12,560 nucleotides of DNA from Oscillatoria sp. Prado101 (GCA_025454445.1 JALOOK010000056.1:1-12560), one strand, 5' to 3'; shown: positions 1-7,201, counted from the first letter of the stretch. Notes: generated from the sequence alone by a model not told the origin. Numbers and translations are program-made.

Positions 1-8
1 GATATTGA

Positions 9-1238
9 ATGGCCAAGAAGCGTTCGCTCCATTTGATGCTGATCATCCGGCTGATGACCGTGTCTTTGGTTGTCTCCATCCTCGTTGCCGGCATTGTTCT
101 GAGAAACGAGCAGATTCGCGTGTTTAATATGGCCAGGGACAAGGCCCAGATGCGGACAGGCATGTTGAGAATGCTGATTATGGAGCATCTTGACTCGCCG
201 GGGCTGGGCGATCATGGAGCCGTTCAGAAGATGCTCTCTTCCATGGCTTATGGCGCCAACCTCGATGCCGGACACTATGTCTATGCCCGCATTCTTGACC
301 CTCAATTCAGGGAGGCGGCCAGTATCATTGACCGAGACTATGAACGCATCGATGAGATAATTCAATATGCCGGATCCCGCAATCTTGAATATTTTTCCGC
401 CGTCCGGCAACCGGAAATTGCCTGGATCAATGTCGGGCCTAAAAGATACGTTCACGCAATTGTTCCTTTCACAAACTCACATAACGTTACTGCGGCCTAC
501 ATGGAAGGTTACTTTGCATCTACGCCGCAAGAGGAACGCGCCGCATTGTGGAACCTCATTCGGGCAGTCCTCATCGCGACAGGTACGGTGATCGCCACTT
601 CACTGCTGCTTTATCCCTTTATTGTTCAGCTCATGCGTCGCATTGAGCGTTTATCCTTGAATCTGCTGGACTCTAACATGGAGATGCTCCGCGTCATCGG
701 CAGCGCCATCGCCAAGCGAGACAGCGACACGGACATTCATAATTTCCGGGTCACCATCTATTCGGTGAAAATCGCCGAAACCCTTGACTTGGACGAACAA
801 ATGATCCGGACATTGATCAAGGGCGCGTTTCTTCATGATGTGGGCAAGATCGGGATAAGGGATAACATACTGTTAAAACCCGGCCGCCTGGATGAAAATG
901 AGTTTGATGAAATGAAAAAACATGTTCAGCACGGCATGGAAATTGTCAATCGCTCATCCTGGCTTAAGGAATCATTGTCAGTTGTCGGCAGTCATCATGA
1001 AAAATATGAAGGAAATGGATACCCCGAAGGACTCGCTGGAAAAAGCATTCCGCTTCTTGCGCGCATTTTTGCCGTCGCTGATGTTTTTGATGCGCTGACA
1101 TCCCACCGGCCTTACAAACAGCCTTTGAGTTTTAATGAAACCATCGATATTCTGATCAAGGGGCGCGGGATCCATTTTGACCCTGAAATCTCTACCATAG
1201 AGGGAAGCAGCTCATATCACCGGCACGATGGAAACTAA
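9..1238 (+). CDS. Membrane HD-GYP cyclic-di-GMP phosphodiesterase, C-terminus altered
   Basis: Predicted membrane-bound phosphodiesterase that would hydrolyse cyclic di-GMP. A signal-anchor helix spans about residues 10-31, an extracytoplasmic sensor region about 35-180, and a second helix about 183-206. A cytoplasmic HD-GYP domain follows: HD in FLHDVGKIGI (H276, D277), H305/H308, HH 329-330, GYP 337-339 within EGNGYPEGLAG, and D358 in RIFAVADVFDALTSHRPYK. All expected metal and GYP residues are visible. The ATG follows directly after an in-frame TGA at positions 6-8, so the start cannot lie further upstream. After HFDPEI (about residue 394) the usual final helix of the family is missing and is replaced by 15 unrelated residues (STIEGSSSY...) that run 11 bases into the integrase gene. 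I infer that the 3' end was lost at a junction near 1190. The style of the protein may be non-cyanobacterial, but this is only an impression. Confidence 0.85.
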   Translation: MAKKRSLHLMLIIRLMTVSLVVSILVAGIVLRNEQIRVFNMARDKAQMRTGMLRMLIMEHLDSPGLGDHGAVQKMLSSMAYGANLDAGHYVYARILDPQFREAASIIDRDYERIDEIIQYAGSRNLEYFSAVRQPEIAWINVGPKRYVHAIVPFTNSHNVTAAYMEGYFASTPQEERAALWNLIRAVLIATGTVIATSLLLYPFIVQLMRRIERLSLNLLDSNMEMLRVIGSAIAKRDSDTDIHNFRVTIYSVKIAETLDLDEQMIRTLIKGAFLHDVGKIGIRDNILLKPGRLDENEFDEMKKHVQHGMEIVNRSSWLKESLSVVGSHHEKYEGNGYPEGLAGKSIPLLARIFAVADVFDALTSHRPYKQPLSFNETIDILIKGRGIHFDPEISTIEGSSSYHRHDGN

Positions 1239-2364
1239 AGACGAAGCATCTAATGGGACAATCGGGGTTGAAAGCGTCCAGGGGCGATTGCGGTTGCGGT
1301 TGCCCTGTCAGCTATTCGCAGGTCAGCAGAAATATATAACGCTGGGGCTGACAGATACCGGACTCAACAGGAAAGTGGCAGAAGCCAAAGCCAGACAAAT
1401 TGAGCTGGACATTCTCTCTGGGAACTTTGATCCCACATTGGCCAAGTACAAGCCCCAAATTCATCTGAGTTTGGAGTCCGCACCTCCCAAAGGCTTTTCC
1501 CTGCTCCAGCTTTGGGAAGAGTACGTTGAATTTAAAGCACAAATCGTAAGCAGTACCACCGTCATCCGGGACTTCAAAAGAGCCCGCAATCACATAAAAT
1601 CTCTGCCCACTCAAAACCCACAGGATGCCCAAATTATTCGAGATTTTTTGTTTGAAAAAACGACGCCTAGTGCGGCGAAAAAGGTGCTGGTTCAGATAAA
1701 TGCGTGCTGTAATTGGGCCATAGAAATGGGGCTGATGAAGGGAGATAACCCGTTTACAGGGCTAGCAAATCAGATAGAACCCAGCAGCAAAGATCCGGAG
1801 ATAATTAATCCTTTTACAGCAGCTGAGCGGGACTTAATAATAGCAGGATTCGAGAGCAGTCGTTATTATAGATATTATACTAATTATGTAAAGTTTCTTT
1901 TTCTTACTGGTTGCAGGACAAGTGAAGCCGTAGGACTTCAATGGAAGCATATTGCCCTGGATTTGAGCGCAATAACCTTCTGTGAGGCGATAGTAGAAAA
2001 GCGCAGGAAAGACACAAAAACTCATGAGAGCCGGATCTTTCCCTGCAATGACAGCTTGCGCTCCCTGCTGAAATCAATTCGTCCCCAGGAGCTACCCGAT
2101 CCCGAATCTATAGTTTTCCCAGCTCCAAAAGGAGGGTATATCGACGCTCATAACTTCATAACTCGCGCCTGGAAAAAAGTATTAGAGGGACTGCCGATTG
2201 AGTACCGCCCCCAATACCACACTCGCCACACCTTCATTACTTTGGCGTTAGAAAACGGTGTAGATGCCAGGGACGTGGCCCGAATGGTTGGGAATAGCCC
2301 CCTATTAATTTACAAACACTACGCCGGCAGCAATCTCTGTAAAATGCAAGTCCCTGAGTTCTGA
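1228..2364 (+). CDS. Tyrosine recombinase / phage-type site-specific integrase
   Basis: Complete 378-residue integrase of a type common in cyanobacteria. The N-terminal part (about 8-70) has the pattern ESVQGRLRLRLP...KYITLGL, followed by AEAKARQIELDILSGNFD, an arm-type DNA-binding region. A core-binding domain covers about 90-185 and the catalytic domain about 195-370. Catalytic residues that can be read are R230 in LTGCRTSEAVGLQW, R333 in HTRHTF, and the nucleophile Y365 in IYKHYAG. The usual His of the second box falls on or next to Y330/H331, and the later His position is N356 in VGNSP, a substitution I believe this subfamily tolerates. ATG 1228 is the first start after an in-frame TAG at 1198-1200; no clear ribosome binding site precedes it. 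It overlaps the truncated HD-GYP reading frame by 11 bases. No excisionase, tRNA or attachment core was seen nearby, so whether it is an active mobile element is unknown. Confidence 0.9.
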   Translation: METKDEASNGTIGVESVQGRLRLRLPCQLFAGQQKYITLGLTDTGLNRKVAEAKARQIELDILSGNFDPTLAKYKPQIHLSLESAPPKGFSLLQLWEEYVEFKAQIVSSTTVIRDFKRARNHIKSLPTQNPQDAQIIRDFLFEKTTPSAAKKVLVQINACCNWAIEMGLMKGDNPFTGLANQIEPSSKDPEIINPFTAAERDLIIAGFESSRYYRYYTNYVKFLFLTGCRTSEAVGLQWKHIALDLSAITFCEAIVEKRRKDTKTHESRIFPCNDSLRSLLKSIRPQELPDPESIVFPAPKGGYIDAHNFITRAWKKVLEGLPIEYRPQYHTRHTFITLALENGVDARDVARMVGNSPLLIYKHYAGSNLCKMQVPEF

Positions 2365-2399
2365 AAACAGGGTTATTAAAGAATTGTTAATGTTGGGGT

Positions 2400-2468
2400 G
2401 AGAAACCGGTTTTTTTAGGTGCCTGAACTAGAGGAGATGGCCACAACCACAAACACCCCGGTTTCTCG
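2400..2468. repeat. Inverted pair GAGAAACCGG ... CCGGTTTCTC
   Basis: GAGAAACCGG at 2400-2409 is matched in inverse by CCGGTTTCTC at 2459-2468, enclosing about 50 bases. The same AAACCGG word forms the stems of the other palindromic repeats in the window, so this is probably a degenerate member of that family. A run of seven T follows the left arm, but the arm alone does not make a convincing terminator for the integrase. Confidence 0.5.
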
Positions 2469-2560
2469 CTATTTCACTGTTTATTTATAAACACTTTATG
2501 AAATTAGGCCATAAGTGAAAGAAGGGAACGACAGCAAGCAAATCCGCTGATTCGACCGGC

Positions 2561-2656
2561 TATAGCGGTTTTCATCTGAGTGAGGTACTGAGAAACCCGG
2601 TTTCTTTAAGAAACCGGGTTTCTGGCATGTACTTCATCCAACTGAAAACAGCTATA
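2561..2656. mobile_element. MITE-like element, copy 1 (96 bp)
   Basis: Non-coding unit with terminal inverted repeats TATAGCGGTTTTC (2561-2573) and GAAAACAGCTATA (2644-2656), matching at 12 of 13 positions. The centre is a perfect palindrome, 2591-2606 against 2608-2623: 16 bp arms around one base, built on AGAAACCCGGTTTCTT. A second copy lies at 6216-6313 and shares the blocks GAGGTACTGAGAAACCCGG and CTTCATCCAACTGAAA. TATA-rich ends would suit a TA-targeting transposase such as the IS630/Tc1 family, but no transposase is present, so mobilisation in trans is inferred. Confidence 0.75.
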
Positions 2657-2674
2657 ATAAGAAAGCGGTTATTG

Positions 2675-2840
2675 TATAGCAGTAGGCACTTAGGGCGCGG
2701 ACCAACGGACAGGCGTTCCCTCCGTAAGCGTTGCGGGACGCGAAAGCGCGTCCTTCCCAGAAACCTTGAGGGCAGGCCGAACGCAGCCTACGCCTATACC
2801 TCGTATACAAGTGTCCGCGCACTGACTGTCTATTGCTATA
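2675..2840. mobile_element. Second MITE-like element (166 bp) with 28-bp inverted ends
   Basis: The left end 2675-2702 and the inverted right end 2813-2840 agree at 23 of 28 positions by my ungapped comparison. Both start with TATAGC and end inward with GCGCGGAC. An internal perfect 7-bp hairpin, GGACGCG-AAAG-CGCGTCC, lies at 2736-2753. The outermost six bases are the same as in the 96-bp element 18 bases upstream, although the interior is unrelated, which suggests that one transposase type moved both. It has no coding capacity of its own. Confidence 0.7.
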
Positions 2841-2854
2841 AAACCTAAGGTGCC

Positions 2855-2888
2855 ATAAACCGGGTAATTTTGGCGAAACCCTGTTTAT
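2855..2888. repeat. Degenerate hairpin core related to the MITE copies
   Basis: ATAAAC at 2855-2860 and GTTTAT at 2883-2888 flank a core that reads like the centre of the copy at 6216-6313 (GGTAA..TTTGGCGAAACC in both). It lacks the TATAGC ends, so it is either a decayed copy or a solo palindrome of the same family. Confidence 0.5.
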
Positions 2889-3095
2889 CTTTACGGTGTG
2901 GACTCCTGGTTTGAGCATTTCAAATCGTGTTTATATACTTCTAAAAAGTCAAAATAAACCCCAAGATAAGTCTGGGGGCATACCATCTTAATGGCCAAAT
3001 ACTGAAAACTGCTGCTACGATCGGCGTGAGGTTCAGCCTCAGTATAGTGGGGCCGGAAACAGGAGTTATGGGGGTTAGGACAGAGAGGGTGAAAA

Positions 3096-3413
3096 ATGCT
3101 GGCAGCCGTTTTAGTTCTGAATGCGCTGATCGCGCTGTTGTGCTTTTATGTAGCTTGGCAACTTTGGAAAGTCCGGCGGGTGCTGGCGAGGGTAGCGGAC
3201 ACCCTGATAGCAGTGGAGCGCCGCACCAGTGCGGTACTGCGCTATGGACCGAATGCGATTGGCAGGGGACAGCAGGGCACTCGAAGGCTGCGACAGCAAT
3301 ACCGGCAGCTGGAAGAGCAACTCCAGCAAGCAAAACAAGTGTTCCAGCTTTTGAGGTTGGGGAAAAAGGCTTGGCGCTCCTGGTCAAAGGGGCGCAGCAC
3401 ACTCTCCCAGTGA
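3096..3413 (+). CDS. Small conserved one-helix membrane protein (105 aa)
   Basis: Short protein with one N-terminal membrane helix (about residues 2-23, rich in Leu and Ala, ending YVAWQLWKVRR). A basic, glutamine-rich helical tail follows (about 35-95, including RQQYRQLEEQLQQAKQ) that looks like a cytoplasmic coiled coil. I recognise the style as a conserved cyanobacterial hypothetical protein but know no function for it. ATG 3096 is preceded by AGAGAGGGTG, an acceptable ribosome binding site. The next two genes on the same strand also encode proteins with one N-terminal helix and a helical tail, so the three may form one envelope-related unit, although 164 bases separate this gene from the next. 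Confidence 0.7.
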   Translation: MLAAVLVLNALIALLCFYVAWQLWKVRRVLARVADTLIAVERRTSAVLRYGPNAIGRGQQGTRRLRQQYRQLEEQLQQAKQVFQLLRLGKKAWRSWSKGRSTLSQ

Positions 3414-3577
3414 GAAAGCCTTCTCGCCGGTGCGCTGATGCCGGCCCTCAGTCTGCCCTGCCGGCGCTGTGAGAAGCAGCAGTCAGTAAGGCAGGGATTT
3501 GAACCAGCAATCTCCCGCCAAAGTCGTAGAATTGGCGGTGAGAGTGTCAAAATTGGTCTAAGGAGGCAAATCCAACC
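3414..3577. other. Structured spacer with two inverted repeats and a strong Shine-Dalgarno
   Basis: Two structures can be drawn. CTTCTC-type bases at 3418-3425 can pair with GAGAAGC at 3471-3477 around a GC-rich interior with several GCCGG words. CCGCCAA (3515-3521) pairs with TTGGCGG (3532-3538) around a 10-base loop. Neither is followed by a T-run, so they are not typical terminators. AAGGAGG at 3560-3566, 11 bases before the ATG at 3578, is a strong ribosome binding site that fixes the start of the next gene. Confidence 0.45.
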
Positions 3578-3973
3578 ATGTCAAATAACCGCTCAGGATT
3601 ATTTATCGGCGGCATGCTGCTAGGAACCGCCATTGGCACAATAACCGGCTTGCTGATCGCCCCCCGTACCGGGCGGGAAACGCGCAAGATCCTCAAGAAG
3701 TCCGCCGACGCCCTGCCGGAATTGGCAGAAGACCTATCGACCAGCGTGCAGTTGCAAGCGGATCGCCTCTCAGAAGCAGCGCTGCGCAACTGGGACGAAA
3801 CCCTCGACCGGCTCCGGGAGGCGATAGCAGCTGGATTGGAGGCTTCTTCGCGAGAGCGCAAGGCACTCAGCTCTGGAGCCGCTTCTGATTCACAATTGCG
3901 CTCTGCCAAGTACGATTCTGACGGCAATCTGCGGCCCGAGGCAGTTGGAGAGGCGACGCCAACAGAAAATTAG
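3578..3973 (+). CDS. YtxH domain-containing protein
   Basis: 131-residue protein of the YtxH family. One glycine-rich membrane helix (about residues 7-28, GLFIGGMLLGTAIGTITGLL) is followed by the family signature APRTGRETR. An amphipathic helical tail (about 35-105) comes next, then a polar C-terminus ending in PTEN. Members are small membrane-anchored proteins; in Bacillus subtilis YtxH is a general stress protein encoded next to YtxG (DUF948). The gene downstream here is DUF948-like, so the pairing is kept. The biochemical role is not known. The start is well supported by AAGGAGG at 3560-3566. Confidence 0.85.
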   Translation: MSNNRSGLFIGGMLLGTAIGTITGLLIAPRTGRETRKILKKSADALPELAEDLSTSVQLQADRLSEAALRNWDETLDRLREAIAAGLEASSRERKALSSGAASDSQLRSAKYDSDGNLRPEAVGEATPTEN

Positions 3974-4007
3974 CGCTAACCCTAAGGCATACTGCATACA
4001 GAATTCT

Positions 4008-4571
4008 GTGATTGACCCTCTTTTTTGGCTCGGACTGTCAATTCTGCTGGTCGCAGTCAGTCTAACTGCTGTTTTGGTAGCGGCACTGCCGGCCTTGCAG
4101 GAGTTAGCGCGGGCGGCTCGCAGCGTGGAAAAGTTAGCGGACACCCTCAGGCGCGAACTGCCGCCCACTTTGGAAGCTATCCGCCTCACCGGCTTGGAAA
4201 TTACTGAGCTGACGGATGATGTCAGTCAGGGAGTCAGCAGCGCCGGTCAGGTTGTTCAGCAGGTGGATCGCAGTATTGACAGCGCCAAGCAGCAAGCCAA
4301 AAAAGTGCAAATCACTACGCGCAGCGTCTTCACCGGCATTAAAGCAGCTTGGAAAACTTTAACTCGCCCTCGGGCCAGTTCGGAAGCCACTCGCCGGTCA
4401 GCTGGGCGTTTATCTGCCACTCAAAAACCTCCCTTGGAGTTTGGGGGCGGTTTTCCCTCCCCACCAGAGCTCTCTGAAGCTGACACCTACCGTGAGGTGC
4501 CTCGCAAGCAGGCCACCGGCATCTCTCAAAAGCCCGCTGGCTCGGAAGATTTTGAAGAACCAGGCATTTGA
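4008..4571 (+). CDS. DUF948 (YtxG-like) membrane protein
   Basis: About 187 residues from a GTG start at 4008. One N-terminal membrane helix (IDPLFWLGLSILLVAVSL, continuing through TAVLVAALPAL) is followed by a long helix with ARAARSVEKLADTLRRELPP and LEAIRLTGLEITELTDDV, the recognisable DUF948 pattern. A Pro/Ser-rich, low-complexity C-terminal tail follows from about residue 125. The frame is also open upstream to an ATG at 3945 inside the ytxH-like gene, which would add a polar stretch before the helix. I prefer the GTG because cyanobacterial homologues typically begin at the IDPLFW position, as far as I recall, and because the ATG would overlap the previous gene by 29 bases. It probably forms an operon with the YtxH gene, and may act with it at the membrane. 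Confidence 0.75.
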   Translation: MIDPLFWLGLSILLVAVSLTAVLVAALPALQELARAARSVEKLADTLRRELPPTLEAIRLTGLEITELTDDVSQGVSSAGQVVQQVDRSIDSAKQQAKKVQITTRSVFTGIKAAWKTLTRPRASSEATRRSAGRLSATQKPPLEFGGGFPSPPELSEADTYREVPRKQATGISQKPAGSEDFEEPGI

Positions 4572-4662
4572 AAATTTCCGCCGGGAAAGTTGGGGAGCCC
4601 GCTTGCTCTCTGGAGATGGCGAACCGGAGAAAATCCCTTGATGATATTTTAATCTTTAATGA

Positions 4663-6135
4663 ATGGCGTTAGAAATTTATCCTAAAATAAGAATGCAATC
4701 TCGAAACAACACTCCTAGTAAAGGCTTTACCTTGAGCCTATTGTTTGAAAGAGGCATGGCCTTATTGGCCTTAACCAACTTGGGTTTGGTACTGTTTGAC
4801 TTGAGCTATGTACCCGGGCGGGATTTCTATTTCCGGCACTTCGGATACCTCACCCAGCTGTATGACCCCATTAAGGGCATTGAGCCCCACCGAGATACCC
4901 AGAAGTATATGGCCACGGTGGAACAGCTGAGAGAGCAAGTGGTTCAGACGAGTCTGCAGTCCCCTGAATCGGAACAACTGCTGCAAGAACTGCGAAACCT
5001 CAGCGTGGAAATGATTCAGGAAAACCCCTTTCAGGTAGCGAATAAGACCGGCACCCTGGAAAAAATAAAAAATCGGATGCGCCAGCATATTTTTGGGGAT
5101 AAGGATGCTTCTTCTAAGGAAGCATTCCAGAGCTTCTGGAGTCAAGACCATTTATTCCGAGCGACCTGGCAAAATGAACTGGCTTTTTACGAGCGCGAGA
5201 TTAAGCCTTTGCTTGCGGTCAACTACTATCGCCACATCGGGGAGAATGGGGAGTTTATTGACGAATTCTGGAAAATTGACTGCTGGTTTATCGGGCTGTT
5301 TTTGGCAGAATTTATAGCCCGCACCTGGTTGAATACCCGCAGGTATAAGGGTATAAAATGGTTTCCAGATGCAATGCTGCAGCGCTGGTATGACCTATTT
5401 CTGCTGCTGCCGGTTTGGCAGTTGCTGCGGGTGATTACGGTGGGGATTCGTCTGAATAAAGCTAAATTGCCAGATATGGAGCCGGCGCGGGCGCAAATCA
5501 GCCGGGTTTTTTTGGCTAGTTTTGCGGAGGAACTGACAGAAGTAGTGGTCGTTCAGGTAATCGACCAGATGCAGACTTCGGTAGAGACAGGCGATGCCGC
5601 TCGCTCGCTTTTCGACGCCCTTTCCCAGCGCTACATCGATATTAATCAGACGAATGAGGTGGAGGCGATTGCCAAACGCCTCCTGCAAGTGACTATCTGC
5701 AAAGTCCTGCCGGAAATTCAGCCAGATTTGGAAGCTCTGTTGCGCCACAATATGGAAACCGCTGTCAGCCAGCTGCCGGTTTACCAGCAACTTGTGCGCA
5801 TACCAGGAATGGGGGGACTGCCGGCGCAGCTGACTGAACAGCTGGCGGCACAGATATCTAAGCTATTCACCGAAGTGCCCCAAAATGCCTACACCTCGAT
5901 CTCAAACGCGCCGGCAGATCCGGTAGCGGCAAAACTGTCCGACCGGCTGGTGGAGCATTTCAGCCAAGCTCTCCGAGAAGAATTGCAACAGGAGCGGACT
6001 CTTGAAGAATTGCAATCTCTAGTGTCGGATTTGCTGGAGGAAATTAAAGTCAATTACGTGAAACGGGAATCATACGGAGATGGGGAGCGAGTGCTGACAG
6101 AAACCCAGCAGTTGCGCCGGCTTCCCGGGCGGTAA
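4663..6135 (+). CDS. Conserved membrane protein of unknown function (490 aa)
   Basis: I do not recognise a named family. A membrane helix spans about residues 31-48 (GMALLALTNLGLVLFDLSYV region). A long hydrophilic helical segment (about 75-200, Gln/Glu-rich) follows. Two closely spaced helices lie at about 206-222 (CWFIGLFLAEFIARTWL) and 243-262 (YDLFLLLPVWQLLRVITVGI), with basic residues right after. A long amphipathic C-terminal region (270-490) is rich in Leu, Gln and Glu. The paired helices with an Arg-containing end faintly recall the voltage-sensor half of ion channels, but no pore motif is visible, so this is only a resemblance. No clear ribosome binding site precedes ATG 4663; ATG 4693 (MQSRNN) is an alternative start. 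It lies 91 bases after the DUF948 gene on the same strand. Confidence 0.8.
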   Translation: MALEIYPKIRMQSRNNTPSKGFTLSLLFERGMALLALTNLGLVLFDLSYVPGRDFYFRHFGYLTQLYDPIKGIEPHRDTQKYMATVEQLREQVVQTSLQSPESEQLLQELRNLSVEMIQENPFQVANKTGTLEKIKNRMRQHIFGDKDASSKEAFQSFWSQDHLFRATWQNELAFYEREIKPLLAVNYYRHIGENGEFIDEFWKIDCWFIGLFLAEFIARTWLNTRRYKGIKWFPDAMLQRWYDLFLLLPVWQLLRVITVGIRLNKAKLPDMEPARAQISRVFLASFAEELTEVVVVQVIDQMQTSVETGDAARSLFDALSQRYIDINQTNEVEAIAKRLLQVTICKVLPEIQPDLEALLRHNMETAVSQLPVYQQLVRIPGMGGLPAQLTEQLAAQISKLFTEVPQNAYTSISNAPADPVAAKLSDRLVEHFSQALREELQQERTLEELQSLVSDLLEEIKVNYVKRESYGDGERVLTETQQLRRLPGR

Positions 6136-6176
6136 CGCTAACAATCAAACATGATAGCGTTTTTCAGTTGCGTGCG

Positions 6177-6197
6177 GGGCTGCGGTAGGGGCAGCCC
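6177..6197 (+). terminator. Possible terminator hairpin after the 490-aa gene
   Basis: GGGCTGC (6177-6183) pairs perfectly with GCAGCCC (6191-6197) around seven bases, 41 bases after the stop codon of the membrane protein gene. The following bases (TTGGCCTTTTCGG) are only moderately T-rich, so intrinsic termination is plausible but not strong. Confidence 0.35.
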
Positions 6198-6215
6198 TTG
6201 GCCTTTTCGGGGATA

Positions 6216-6313
6216 TATAGCGTTTTTCGTATGAGCGAGGTACTGAGAAACCCGGTAACTTTGGCGAAACCGGGTTTCTTTGGGTGTGCTTCATCCAACT
6301 GAAATCCGCTATA
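6216..6313. mobile_element. MITE-like element, copy 2 (98 bp)
   Basis: Second copy of the element at 2561-2656. It begins TATAGCG (6216) and ends CCGCTATA (6306-6313). The inner stem is AGAAACCCGGT (6246-6256) against ACCGGGTTTCT (6269-6279), shorter than the perfect palindrome of copy 1 because the centre has diverged. Shared blocks are GAGGTACTGAGAAACCCGG and CTTCATCCAACTGAAA. Lengths of 98 and 96 bases and matching order make common descent clear. It is flanked by partial ends of the same family, suggesting nested insertions. Confidence 0.75.
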
Positions 6314-6439
6314 GCTGTACCTTCTGAAACGGAAAACCGCTATAAGTTCGCTTGATTAACCGTAATAACCTCAACGGCAGAACTGGGCATAGGGGATGAG
6401 CAATGCCCACTTCCCGAACGTCAAATCCCCCTTTGCCCC

Positions 6440-7186
6440 CTATGGTGGTGGCGTGAAACAGCAGTAGCCAATGCCGTCGCAAGCCAACTTCATCCGCTGC
6501 CAAACTTCAGCCTCTGGAATCACCTGCAGCGCCGCCGGATAGAGGATATTGTTTTCCTTGAAAATATGGTCGCGCAACGTGAGGACGAGAAACTTCGCAA
6601 CCGCATCCAGCTTCTTCTTAAACTCCTTAAACTCCATTTGCTTGCCGGCAGATGCCAGTTCTTGCAGCGCGTGTTTGCGCCCTCTCAATTCCTCATGTTC
6701 CATGCGCATCACCCGGGGCGGGCCAAAAAGCCCCCGGTTTTCTAACTCTGCAAACAGCACCTGTTCTTCCCGCTGGTGGTGGGGTTCCGCTCCCAGCAAG
6801 TGTGCGGCAATGCTCTCTAACCGCTCAAACTCTACCGAACCGGCACACTCTTCTTGCTGAACAGTTTGATTCAGAGTTTCCAACTCGTCGAGAAAACCCA
6901 AAATCCTCTCATGCTCCTGAATCATCGTGTGAATCACATGACCGGCAGGCAAACTCGCTTTCATGCGACTTACCGTATCGCCTAGCGCTTCAATGTGGGC
7001 AGCGCAAAGATTTCGCAAATCTTCAGGAGCTAAACCGGCATCTACCAGTTGCTGCTCAGCAAAAGACAGATCCTCCGGGCCAACAGTCGCCAAAAAATCC
7101 CGCGCCTCCTCCCGGACGCGAGCCGGCTCCTCTCCTGAATTCAGCCGCTTTAACAACTCTGTTAATTGGTCAATTTTACTAGACAT
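6440..7186 (-). CDS. DUF438 plus hemerythrin (HHE) domain protein
   Basis: About 248 residues. The N-terminal part (to about residue 70, KIDQLTELLKRLNSGE...ARDFL...LSFAEQQL) matches DUF438. A hemerythrin HHE domain follows, with candidate di-iron ligands, numbered from ATG 7192: H94 in QEHERI, HH 138-139 and E142/E143 in HHQREEQVLF, H166 in RMEHEELR, and H209/E213 in LRDHIFKENNILYP. The Cys-containing tail IGYCCFTP is, as I recall, typical of this combination. Such proteins bind O2 or NO at a di-iron centre or act in redox or nitrosative stress sensing; the exact role is not known. ATG 7186 is chosen because the AAGGAG at 7196-7201 is 9 bases away, against 3 for ATG 7192. It is last in the nar gene order, 176 bases after narK, which points to a role in NO or nitrite stress. 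Confidence 0.88.
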   Translation of the reverse strand: MSSKIDQLTELLKRLNSGEEPARVREEARDFLATVGPEDLSFAEQQLVDAGLAPEDLRNLCAAHIEALGDTVSRMKASLPAGHVIHTMIQEHERILGFLDELETLNQTVQQEECAGSVEFERLESIAAHLLGAEPHHQREEQVLFAELENRGLFGPPRVMRMEHEELRGRKHALQELASAGKQMEFKEFKKKLDAVAKFLVLTLRDHIFKENNILYPAALQVIPEAEVWQRMKLACDGIGYCCFTPPP

Positions 7187-7195
7187 AGCCATTAA

Positions 7196-7201
7196 CTCCT
7201 T
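7196..7201 (-). promoter_or_regulatory. Ribosome binding site that decides the hemerythrin start
   Basis: On the minus strand AAGGAG is followed by TTAATGGCTATG. The first ATG is only 3 bases from the site, the second 9 bases, so the second (7186) is the likely start. Confidence 0.7.

Larger units (their letters stand above)
2365..3095. other. Gene-free, repeat-rich spacer
   Basis: This stretch of about 730 bases holds no credible gene. The short open frames in it run through palindromic repeats and resemble no protein I know. It contains an inverted pair at 2400-2468, two MITE-like elements (2561-2656 and 2675-2840), and a degenerate copy of the same hairpin core at 2855-2888. The last 150 bases lead into the small gene at 3096 and presumably hold its promoter. 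A TATAGT at 3043-3048 could be a -10 box, but no convincing -35 is visible. Confidence 0.7.
6136..6439. other. Repeat-filled spacer between convergent genes
   Basis: The spacer separates the + strand membrane gene from the - strand hemerythrin gene. It holds a possible terminator hairpin (6177-6197), the second MITE copy (6216-6313) and partial ends of the same family outside it: TAGCGTTTTTC at 6155-6165 and GAAAACCGCTATA at 6332-6344. A TGGGCAT/ATGCCCA pair (6384-6390 with 6403-6409) lies 30 bases beyond the hemerythrin stop codon and could end that transcript, but it lacks a T-run. No gene is visible. Confidence 0.6.

Noticed and set aside
2627..2848. Short open frames on both strands at 2627-2918
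   Set aside because: They run through the inverted ends and hairpins of the MITE-like elements, have no ribosome binding sites and look like no protein.
3026..3472. 148-residue open frame overlapping the 105-aa gene
   Set aside because: Its translation is low-complexity without membrane or domain features. The 105-aa frame has a ribosome binding site and a clear N-terminal helix.
3490..3540. tRNA-like string on the minus strand (GGTTCAAATCCCTGCC)
   Set aside because: It resembles a T-loop, but the flanking stem bases do not pair properly, and no acceptor stem or anticodon arm can be built around it.
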